The notes beneath the pieces are model-generated. The model worked only from the letters and a program-made list of their open reading frames with translations. It was not told the origin of the DNA and did not search any database. From Gluconacetobacter diazotrophicus PA1 5 (GTDB lineage: Bacteria > Pseudomonadota > Alphaproteobacteria > Acetobacterales > Acetobacteraceae), in contig NC_010125.1 in NCBI RefSeq assembly GCF_000067045.1, forward strand, positions 1,726,001 through 1,790,000: a DNA stretch of 64,000 nucleotides. The letters run 5' to 3'. Below are positions 34,613 through 41,852 of this stretch, piece after piece. Each line of letters begins with the position of its first letter. Positions within the stretch are counted from its first letter, which is position 1. A program made the translations under genes and the position numbers.

Positions 34613-36421
34613 TCAGGACGAACCCAGCGTTTCGCGCAGCATTTCCAGTTCCAGCCACCGTTCCTCGGCCGCGGTCAGTTCGGCCTCGGCCCGTTCCAGT
34701 TGCCCGGTCGCCGCCGTGAACGCCGCCGGATCGCGGGCATACAACGCACCATCCGACAGAACGGTGCGCAAGCGGCCGATTTCATCCTCCAGCGCCGCGA
34801 TCTGGCCCGGCAGGCGGTCCAGCGCATGCTGGTCCTTGTAGGACAGCTTGCGTGCCGGTCCCTTGTCCGGACGCTTCTGGGCGGGGGCCTGCGTTTCCGT
34901 GCCGGGGCGCCGGCCCCGGCCGGCCGGGGCCACGCCGCCGCGCTGGGCCAGCATGTCGCTATATCCGCCCGCATATTCAACCCATCGCCCGTCGCCCTCG
35001 GCCACCAGCACCGACGTCGCGACGCGGTCCAGGAAGTCGCGGTCATGGCTGACCAGCAGGACGGTGCCGGAATAATCGTCCAGCATCTCCTGCAGCAGGT
35101 CCAGGGTCTCCAGGTCCAGGTCGTTGGTCGGTTCGTCCAGGACCAGCAGGTTGGAGGGACGCGCCAGCGCGCAGGCCAGCATCAGCCGCCCGCGCTCGCC
35201 GCCCGACAGCATGCCGACGGGGGTGCGCGCCTGTTCGGGACGGAACAGGAAATCCTTCATGTAGCCGACGACGTGGCGTTTTTCGGTCCCGACCTGGACC
35301 ATGTCGCCCCCGCCGCCGGTCAGCGTATCGGCCAGCGTGCGGGCGGGGTCCAGCGCCCGGCGCTGCTGGTCGAGCGTGACCGTGGACAGGGCGGTGCCGA
35401 CCCGGATCTCGCCGGAATCGGGCTGGTCCTGGCCGGTCAGCAGGCGCAGCAGCGTACTCTTGCCCGCGCCGTTGGCGCCGACGATGCCCAGACGGTCGCC
35501 CCGCAGCAGCCGCAGGTCCAGCCCGTCGACGATCACGCGGGACCCGTAGGCCTTGCGCACCTGTTCGGCCACGGCGACCAGCTTGCCGGACAGCCCGTCC
35601 TCGCTGGCCTGCATCTTCAGGCCGCCGGGCGTGCGCACGGCCTCGCGCCGGGCCTGCCGCAGGGCGGCCAGTTCGCCCACCCGCCGGACGTTGCGCTTGC
35701 GCCGGGCGGTGACGCCGTAGCGCATCCAGTCCTCTTCGCGCGCGATCTGGCGGTCCAGCTTGTGGGCGTCGCGGGTTTCCTGCTCCAGAACCTCCTCGCG
35801 CCAGGATTCGAAGCGGGCGAAACCCTGGTCCAGGCGGCGGGTCGTGCCGCGATCCAGCCAGACGACGCTGCGCGACAGGGTTTCCAGCAGCCGCCGGTCA
35901 TGGCTGATGATCACCATGGCCGAGGACAGCGACAGCAATTCGCGTTCCAGCCATTCGATGGTGGGCATGTCCAGATGGTTGGTCGGCTCGTCCAGCAGCA
36001 GCAGGTCGGGCTCGGGCGCCAGGGCCCGGGCCAGCGCGCAGCGCCTGGCCTCGCCCCCCGACAGGCTGGCCGGGTCCTCGGCCCCCGTCAGGCCCAGTTC
36101 GCCCAGCAGCAGGGCGGCGCGGTGTTCCGGGTCGCCGGGGGCCATGCCCGCGCGGACGTAATCCAGCGTGGTGGCGAAGCCCGACAGGTCGGGCTCCTGC
36201 GGCAGGGTGCGGACCGAGGTGCCGGGCTGGAGGAAGCAGGTGCCGTCATCGGGCAGCAGGTCGCCGGACGCGATGCGCAGCAGGGTGGACTTTCCGCTGC
36301 CGTTGCGGCCGACCAGGCAGATCCGCTCGCCGGCGGATACGCCGAACCCGGCCCCGTCCAGCAGCGGCTTGCCGCCGAGCGTGAGCGTGATGTCCTGGAG
36401 GAGAAGAAGGGGAGGCGCCAT
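34613..36421 (-). CDS. uup: ABC-F ATPase (Uup-like)
   Basis: 602-aa cytosolic twin-ATPase protein without membrane segments. Two Walker A motifs (GRNGSGKST near residue 38 and GANGAGKST near 325), two signature motifs (LSGGEARR, LSGGERGR) and Walker B LLLDEPTNHLD / VLDEPTNDLD. The C-terminal coiled coil (RLPGQIAALEDEIGRLR) is typical of Uup; ABC-F proteins act on ribosomes. It is 63 bases downstream of phyR on the same strand. Confidence 0.88.
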   Translation of the reverse strand: MAPPLLLLQDITLTLGGKPLLDGAGFGVSAGERICLVGRNGSGKSTLLRIASGDLLPDDGTCFLQPGTSVRTLPQEPDLSGFATTLDYVRAGMAPGDPEHRAALLLGELGLTGAEDPASLSGGEARRCALARALAPEPDLLLLDEPTNHLDMPTIEWLERELLSLSSAMVIISHDRRLLETLSRSVVWLDRGTTRRLDQGFARFESWREEVLEQETRDAHKLDRQIAREEDWMRYGVTARRKRNVRRVGELAALRQARREAVRTPGGLKMQASEDGLSGKLVAVAEQVRKAYGSRVIVDGLDLRLLRGDRLGIVGANGAGKSTLLRLLTGQDQPDSGEIRVGTALSTVTLDQQRRALDPARTLADTLTGGGGDMVQVGTEKRHVVGYMKDFLFRPEQARTPVGMLSGGERGRLMLACALARPSNLLVLDEPTNDLDLETLDLLQEMLDDYSGTVLLVSHDRDFLDRVATSVLVAEGDGRWVEYAGGYSDMLAQRGGVAPAGRGRRPGTETQAPAQKRPDKGPARKLSYKDQHALDRLPGQIAALEDEIGRLRTVLSDGALYARDPAAFTAATGQLERAEAELTAAEERWLELEMLRETLGSS

Positions 36422-36484
36422 GCCAAGGGTTCTGGCCCAAGCGCCATGCCCGGCGCAAGGGCCATGCCTTGCCCGGTGCCCGGC

Positions 36485-37194
36485 CTATCTTATCTGCGGG
36501 CCGCCGGTGACCGCCTGGTAGGTCGCGATGGCCAGGGTCGTCGGCTCGAACGGCTTGGTGATGACGAAGGCGGGTTCCACGGCCTCGCCGGTCAGCAGTC
36601 GTTCGGGATAGGCGGTGACGAAGATGACCGGCGCGTCGTGGTGGCGCAGGATGCTGGTGACGGCGTTCATGCCGTCACCGCCCGCGCCCAGGTTGATGTC
36701 GGCCAGGATCAGGCCCGGGCGGGTTTCCCGGGCCAGGGCGATGGCGTCGGCTTCCGTCGCGGCCACGCCGGCGACCTGATGGCCGCAGCGCCGCACGAGG
36801 TCCTCGATATCCATGGCGATGATCGGCTCGTCCTCGATGATCAGGATCGAGGTCTCGGCCACCGTGCGCAGTCCGGCACGGGCATGCGCCAGGATCTCGG
36901 TGGCCCGGGCCAGGTCCAGGTCGACGATCCGCGCCGCCTCGGCGATCGGCAGTTCCTCCAGCGACGTCAGCAGCAGCAGCTTGCGTTCGATCGTCCCCAT
37001 CCCGGTCGGGGCGTCCGTTCCGGGATGGGAGGTGTCCGCGGGTCGGTAATGGCGGGAAATCCATTGATACAGGCTCTGCCGGGCCGGCAGCGATCCGACC
37101 TCCGCGAGGGCGAGGCCCCGCAGGCTTTCGGCAACCAGGAGGTCACCGCGCGATTGGCTGCCGGTCAGGGCGCGCGCATATCGCCTGGCATAGG
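36485..37194 (-). pseudogene. phyR: phyR, 3' part: general stress response regulator interrupted by IS481
   Basis: Most of PhyR: a sigma-factor-like N-domain (YARRYARALTGSQSRGDLL) and a C-terminal receiver (ILIIEDEPIIAMDIEDL, phosphoacceptor Asp in ILADINLGAGGDG, and VTAYPE). Phospho-PhyR binds NepR and frees EcfG. The IS element at 37195-38239 cuts the gene after codon 15; the first 14 codons and ATG are on the other side. Removing the IS and one CATAGG gives a clean 249-codon frame. In the present state the frame stays open through the IS end to an ATG inside the transposase (37276), so an altered PhyR with a substituted first helix could be made if transcribed. Confidence 0.88.
37189..37194. 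repeat. Target-site duplication, left copy (CATAGG)
   Basis: The 6 bases CATAGG abut the left IS end at 37195; the same sequence abuts the right end at 38240-38245. A perfect duplication indicates a transposition by the element and no later deletion at either end. Confidence 0.85.
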
Positions 37195-37220
37195 TGTTTT
37201 GTCCCGGGATTTGGTGGTGC
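37195..37220 (+). repeat. IS481 left terminal inverted repeat
   Basis: 26-base terminal repeat, matches the right end in inverted orientation at 25 of 26 positions. It runs into the 3' end of the transposase gene, which stops only 3 bases further in. Confidence 0.9.
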
Positions 37221-37223
37221 GGA

Positions 37224-38183
37224 TTAATGTATGAACCGTGATGGTTCTTTTTCCCACTGCTGACAAATGAATTCATATGGAGTGAGGCCGCGCAGGGTCT
37301 TGAGCCTGCGGGCGAAATTGTAGGCGGTAACGAAGTCGGCGAGGTGTTGACGCAACTGGTCATGTGTTTCGTAGTAGAAGCGCTTGACGGTGGCGTCCTT
37401 GATCGTGCGGTTCATCCTCTCGACCTGGCCATTCGTCCAGGGATGTCGCGGCTTTGTCAGTCGATGCTCGATATCGAGATCAGCACAGGCCAGTTCAAAA
37501 GAGTGGCACCGGAACAGGACACCATCCGCCCGCATGGCCTTGATGTCTTCGGGTGTCCATCCATTGCCGGCCGGATCGGTAAAATGCGTGCCGTTATCGG
37601 TCAGCACGGTATGGATGCGGTAGGGAACCGCAGCGGCCAGAGCACGCAGGAAGTCACCGGCAACGCGACGTGTCGCTTTCTCGTGCAATTGGACAAAAGC
37701 GAATTTCGAGGTCCGGTCGATCGCCACCAGAAGATAAAGGCGCCCCATTTCAGTGCGGACTTCAGCAATGTCGATGTGAAAATAGCCGATCGGATAACTC
37801 TTGAACTTCGACCGTCTTGGTTTGTCGCCTTCGGTCTCGGGCAGGCGGCTGATCCCATGGCGCTGAAAACAACGGTGCAGGGAAGATCGCGTCAGATGCG
37901 GGATCGTCGCCTGAAGCGCATAAAGGCAATCATCAAGAGGCATGCAGGTATGGCGACGGAAGGCCACAACGATCGCTTCTTCTTCGGTCGACAGGATGGT
38001 TGAGGATGCGACCTTCGGACCGGTGCGTCGATCCGACGTATCGGTCCGCCCCTTCCATTTGGCGACCGTCTTCGGGTTGATCCCGTAGCGTTTCGCCAGA
38101 ACCCTCAGGCTCTCTTGACTATGTTGTATCGCTCGACGGACTGCCGCTGTCGTCGTGGCGCTTCCGTGGTGAACCTGGCCCAT
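37224..38183 (-). CDS. IS481-family transposase
   Basis: 319-aa DDE transposase. An N-terminal HTH region (AVRRAIQHSQESLRVLAKRYGINPKTVAKWKGR) is followed by an rve-type catalytic core: Asp in YFHIDIAEV, Asp in VLTDNGTHF and Glu in NGQVERMNRT. The frame is intact and the start MGQVHHGS is typical of this family, so the element may still be active. A start 5 codons upstream is also open. Confidence 0.9.
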   Translation of the reverse strand: MGQVHHGSATTTAAVRRAIQHSQESLRVLAKRYGINPKTVAKWKGRTDTSDRRTGPKVASSTILSTEEEAIVVAFRRHTCMPLDDCLYALQATIPHLTRSSLHRCFQRHGISRLPETEGDKPRRSKFKSYPIGYFHIDIAEVRTEMGRLYLLVAIDRTSKFAFVQLHEKATRRVAGDFLRALAAAVPYRIHTVLTDNGTHFTDPAGNGWTPEDIKAMRADGVLFRCHSFELACADLDIEHRLTKPRHPWTNGQVERMNRTIKDATVKRFYYETHDQLRQHLADFVTAYNFARRLKTLRGLTPYEFICQQWEKEPSRFIH

Positions 38184-38213
38184 AGCGCATCCTTCCACTC
38201 ATGTGAAAATAAT

Positions 38214-38239
38214 GCACCACCAAATCCCGGGACCAAACA
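38214..38239 (-). repeat. IS481 right terminal inverted repeat
   Basis: Right-hand 26-base repeat of the element, ending in ACA on the plus strand. Its outer edge abuts the second copy of the target duplication at 38240-38245. Confidence 0.9.
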
Positions 38240-38285
38240 CATAGGGAAGGGCGCGGATCAGATCCTGCCGCCGCGAGTGGGGCAT
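38240..38285 (-). pseudogene. phyR: phyR, 5' fragment (start codon and first 15 codons)
   Basis: Left-reading remnant of phyR on the far side of the IS: ATG at 38285 then MPHSRRQDLIRALPY, joining in frame to the larger fragment (ARRYARALTG) when the IS and one CATAGG are removed. A GGAG-like ribosome-binding site lies upstream. In its present state translation from this ATG runs into the IS end. Confidence 0.85.
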
Positions 38286-38430
38286 CGGGCGTTCAACTCC
38301 GAAGGAATATGGTATCTGTCCGGATCATGACAGTGTTACAATTGTTCGCAAGGAAAATAGGGGACATACCCTGGCGTCAGAAAGTGCCTCGGCGAGTGAT
38401 CGCACGATATCGCAACTGCGGCGCGAGATC

Positions 38431-38952
38431 ATGTGTCTTTTACCTGATTTGCGGGGGTTTGCGCGCTTCCTGACGCGGGATACGGCGGCCTCTGACGATC
38501 TTGTGCAGGAGACGGTGGTCCGTGCGCTGGGGGCGCTGGAGCAGTTCCGGGCGGACACCAACCTGAAGGCGTGGCTGTTCACCATCCAGCGCAACATCTT
38601 TTACGAGCAGAGGCGCCGCAACCAGCGTGAACGGCTGGTCATGAGCGATTATGCCGCCGAGCCGCGACACGGCACCCAGGGGCGGCCGGCCAGTTCGGGC
38701 GACGACGTGCGCGATCTGGAAAGCGTGTTCTGGCTGCTGACCCCCCTGCTGCGCGAGGCGCTGATCCTGGTGGGCGCGCAGGAGATGACGCACGAGGAAG
38801 CGGCCAGGATCTGCGGCGTGCCGGTGGGCACGATGAAGGCACGCGTGTCGCGGGCCCGGGCCCGGCTGGCCATCCTGGTCGCCCGGCCCCACGAAGACTG
38901 CGGTCTGGACGCCGACCTGGAATGCGATCCTGCGGCCGACGAGGCCCCGTGA
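38431..38952 (+). CDS. EcfG-like ECF sigma factor
   Basis: 173-aa ECF sigma factor similar to the general stress sigma EcfG: region 2 DDLVQETVVRALGALEQFRADTNLKAWLFTIQRNIFYE and region 4 EEAARICGVPVGTMKARVSRARARL. The ATG lacks a good ribosome-binding site and family homology appears to begin about 7 codons upstream (SQLRREI), where only a CTG at 38371, preceded by AGGGGA at 6-base spacing, could start. It is divergent from phyR, so both probably share a control region. Confidence 0.82.
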   Translation: MCLLPDLRGFARFLTRDTAASDDLVQETVVRALGALEQFRADTNLKAWLFTIQRNIFYEQRRRNQRERLVMSDYAAEPRHGTQGRPASSGDDVRDLESVFWLLTPLLREALILVGAQEMTHEEAARICGVPVGTMKARVSRARARLAILVARPHEDCGLDADLECDPAADEAP

Positions 38953-39050
38953 CGGGGCGAAAAGCGGACCTCACGTCTTCGTTATGACAAAAACGCAACC
39001 CTGTCGCGCCGCCGTTCATTGTTTCGGATGTGTGAAGGGAACCGAAACCA

Positions 39051-39623
39051 ATGACGAACAATTTTCATGACCAGGTCATCTCGATCCTTCCCCGCCTGCG
39101 GGTCCAGGCCCTCGCCCTGACGCGCAACAGGACGATGGCGGAGGATCTGGTGCAGGATGCCGTATGCAACGCGTTGGCGGCCAAGGAGAGCTTCATCCCC
39201 GGCACAAATTTTTCGGCATGGATGCACCGCATCCTGCGCAACCGTTTCATCTCCGACCTGCGCAAGCGGCGGGAGACGACGGATATCGAGGACGTGCCTG
39301 CGGCGGCGCTGGCGACTTCGGCCTCGCACGAGGACAGGCTGGCGCTGAAGGACCTGGCGCTGGCGATGGATCGCCTTCCCGACGATCAGCGCGAAGCGCT
39401 GATCATGGTGGTCCTGCACGGCATGAGCTACGAATCCCTTGCCGAGGCGACGGGGTGCGCGGTCGGCACGGCCAAAAGCCGCGTGTTCCGGGCCCGCCGG
39501 CAACTGGAGAGCTGGATGATGGGCGAATATGACAGCACCCAGGTCAAGATCCGTGCGGCCCGGCTGAGGGGGCTTCTGGCCGAACGGACCGCCGCGCAGG
39601 GGGCAGCCGCACCCCGCCCCTGA
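39051..39623 (+). CDS. Second EcfG-like ECF sigma factor
   Basis: 190-aa ECF sigma factor: region 2 AEDLVQDAVCNALAAKESFIPGTNFSAWMHRILRNRFISDLRKRRE and region 4 ESLAEATGCAVGTAKSRVFRARRQLE. It shares the pattern of the preceding gene and may be a paralogue. The ATG follows GAAGGG. Between this gene and nepR there are 162 bases with no clear gene. Confidence 0.82.
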   Translation: MTNNFHDQVISILPRLRVQALALTRNRTMAEDLVQDAVCNALAAKESFIPGTNFSAWMHRILRNRFISDLRKRRETTDIEDVPAAALATSASHEDRLALKDLALAMDRLPDDQREALIMVVLHGMSYESLAEATGCAVGTAKSRVFRARRQLESWMMGEYDSTQVKIRAARLRGLLAERTAAQGAAAPRP

Positions 39624-39785
39624 AAAGAGGCAGGGGGGCTGACGGCGCCTTGCCATAATTTGGTCGATATTGATCGGGCAGTGGCTGGACTGTCCGCGGG
39701 GGGTGATTTACGGTTTGTAAACATTTATGCAACCGGAACGCGGGTCCGAGAGTTTTGGCGGGGTAGCAGTGGGCCTCAGGGATCA

Positions 39786-39974
39786 ATGATGACGCGGCCC
39801 AAGGATTCTCCTCCCAAAAGGCCGTCAAAGAGCACTATGAAAGCCCAGCAAGACGATCCGTTCGAGCTATGGCTGAAGCGTGGGCTGCATCAGTTATTCG
39901 ATGATGTGGCGCGCGAACCGGTTCCTGAAGAACTGCTGCGTCTGATCGAGGAAGACCGCAAGACCGGGAAATAG
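39786..39974 (+). CDS. nepR: NepR-type anti-sigma factor
   Basis: 62-aa protein with the NepR core: FELWLKRGLHQLFDDVAREPVPEELLRLIEEDRK. NepR proteins sequester EcfG and are released by phosphorylated PhyR. Short basic N-terminus, ATG at 39786 preceded by CAGGGA. The kinase gene starts directly at its stop, so the two are cotranscribed. The longer upstream frame (to 39660) has no homology and is not used. Confidence 0.88.
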   Translation: MMTRPKDSPPKRPSKSTMKAQQDDPFELWLKRGLHQLFDDVAREPVPEELLRLIEEDRKTGK

Positions 39975-41786
39975 ATGGATCGTAAGAAGGGTTACGGCCG
40001 CCCGGGGCATAATGCCCCGCGTGTTGCGCGGCTTTGGCGGCTGTTCGATACGGTCAGTGCGCGCATGATGCTGATCATCCTGTTCTCGGCGGGGCCCATT
40101 GCCGTGATCGGCGGGTTGCAGGCCTGGAACAGCTATCGGCACACCCTGGCCGCCCCCGCGTTCCGCGCCGACATGGCGGTCAGCCGCATCGACCTGGAAA
40201 TCCGTCACGACGTCGATCATGTCAGTGCCCTGCTGCTGTCGGTCAGCCATATGTCGCTGGACGAGCCGGGCATCGCGCGCACCCTGCAACTGGCGCAGTC
40301 CCTGACCGGGCATTTCTACCGGCAGATGGCGTTGCTGGACGATCGGGGGGTGATCCAGGTGGCGGTCGATAGCGGTCGCCCGCTGCCGCTGCCCGCCCAG
40401 GTGCCGGACGATGACCTGCCACGCTTCAGCGGCGATGTACGGATCCGCCCGCTGGTCATCGCGGGTCCCAACCCTGGCGGGTACTCCTATATCCGCATCA
40501 CCGTTCCCACTGCGATCGCCGATTCCGAAGGCAACATCGTCCGCAAGGGGTTCCTGACCGCGATCATGCCCGTGGTCTGGAGCCGCCATCATCTGCAGAT
40601 CGGCGATCCGCGCCTGGATTTCATCCAGCAGGACGGTGCGATCGAGGCTTGGATCGTCGGGCGCAACCATGACATCGCCCCGCTATGCGACGATTGCTGG
40701 CAGCCGGGCGCGCCGCCGCCGCAGGTCATACGCTGGATCCGGTCCATGCCGTCCGACCTGTCGAATACCCGCAGGACGTTCAGCGTCGGCGACGCGGCCT
40801 ATGCGTACGGGCCGGTGGAGGGCGGGGTGGCCGCCCTGACCGTGACGCGCCGCAATTCGGCCGAGACGCATGCCCTGATCATGTTCGCGGTCTGGCTGTT
40901 CGTCATCGTGGCGCTGCTGGCCTTCGGTCTGGCCGGCGTGGCGCAAAGCGCGAATATCCTGCTTGTCGCGCCGCTGCGGCGCCTGACCAGTTCGGTCGGG
41001 TTGTGGCAGTCGGGCGGCGGCGTGTTCGACGCACATGCCAGTTGGGCGATGCCGACCGAAATTCGCCGCCTTGCCCATGCCTTCACCCAGGCCACCCGGA
41101 GCCTGACCCGGCACGAACAGCGTCTGGCCCGCGCTTCCGTCAGGCAGGAACTGCTGATGAAAGAGGTGCATCACCGGGTGAAGAACAACCTGCAGATCGT
41201 TGCTTCCCTTCTGAATTTGCAGGTCAGCCGCATTCGCCAGCCCGAAGCGCGCGAGGAGTTCGCCCAGGCGCGCGATCGGGTGCGCGCCCTGGCGACGCTG
41301 CATCGCTACCTGTACGCCGAGGGCGAGCTGTTCAGCCTGAGCATGGAGCATTTCGCCACCGAACTCTGCGGCCAGATCTTCCAGGCGGCGGGCGAGGACC
41401 GCGACGGCCGGATCGTCCTGTCCGTCAGCGCCGAAAAACTGGCGCTGGAGCCCGACCAGGCGGTTCCGCTGGCCCTGATCATCACGGAAATCGTCACCAA
41501 TGCGATCAAATACGCCTTTCCCGACGGGCGGCGCGGCACCATCACGGTCCGGCTGAACCAGGTGGATGCGCGGCAGGCCCGGCTGGAAATCGCCGATGAC
41601 GGGATCGGCCTGGCGCAGGGGCGCTTGCGCGCCACCGTCGATCGCACCGGCATCGGCATGCAGTTGATCCGGGGCTTTGCCCGGCAACTGGGCGGGACGC
41701 TGACCATCGTCGAGGAAGGCGGGACGCGCTACATCCTGCCGTTCCCCCTCAAGGGGGGTGACGCGGCGGCGGCCGCGCCGGGCTGA
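39975..41786 (+). CDS. HisKA_2-family sensor histidine kinase
   Basis: 603-aa kinase. An N-terminal membrane helix (about 30-52) and a second near 305-330 flank a periplasmic sensor domain. The kinase region has the HisKA_2/HWE His box (LLMKEVHHRVKNNLQIVASLLNLQ, about 390-415) with the phosphoacceptor His, followed by an ATPase domain (NAIKYAFPDG, ADDGIGL, GIGMQLIRGF). Lying behind nepR, it is the probable PhyR kinase (PhyK-like). No receiver domain is attached. Confidence 0.85.
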   Translation: MDRKKGYGRPGHNAPRVARLWRLFDTVSARMMLIILFSAGPIAVIGGLQAWNSYRHTLAAPAFRADMAVSRIDLEIRHDVDHVSALLLSVSHMSLDEPGIARTLQLAQSLTGHFYRQMALLDDRGVIQVAVDSGRPLPLPAQVPDDDLPRFSGDVRIRPLVIAGPNPGGYSYIRITVPTAIADSEGNIVRKGFLTAIMPVVWSRHHLQIGDPRLDFIQQDGAIEAWIVGRNHDIAPLCDDCWQPGAPPPQVIRWIRSMPSDLSNTRRTFSVGDAAYAYGPVEGGVAALTVTRRNSAETHALIMFAVWLFVIVALLAFGLAGVAQSANILLVAPLRRLTSSVGLWQSGGGVFDAHASWAMPTEIRRLAHAFTQATRSLTRHEQRLARASVRQELLMKEVHHRVKNNLQIVASLLNLQVSRIRQPEAREEFAQARDRVRALATLHRYLYAEGELFSLSMEHFATELCGQIFQAAGEDRDGRIVLSVSAEKLALEPDQAVPLALIITEIVTNAIKYAFPDGRRGTITVRLNQVDARQARLEIADDGIGLAQGRLRATVDRTGIGMQLIRGFARQLGGTLTIVEEGGTRYILPFPLKGGDAAAAAPG

Positions 41787-41852
41787 GGTTGCATGGCGGG
41801 TTCGTCGAGAATGGGTGTCGCTGGCCGGTCGCATCCATTATAGAGCGCGGTC

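Larger units (their letters stand above)
37195..38239 (-). mobile_element. Complete IS481-family insertion sequence (1,045 bp)
   Basis: The element has 26-bp terminal inverted repeats (37195-37220 and 38214-38239), identical except for the sixth base, beginning TGTTT and containing GTCCCGGGATTTGGTGG. It carries one intact transposase gene and is bordered by the 6-bp duplication CATAGG. TGT...ACA ends and this target length fit the IS481 family. Orientation is given by the transposase. It sits inside phyR, so it is a recent insertion into an otherwise intact gene. Confidence 0.9.

Noticed and set aside
39736-39760. GGAAC motif before nepR as an EcfG promoter
   Set aside because: No CGTT at the required 16-17 base spacing; only GTTT at 12 bases.
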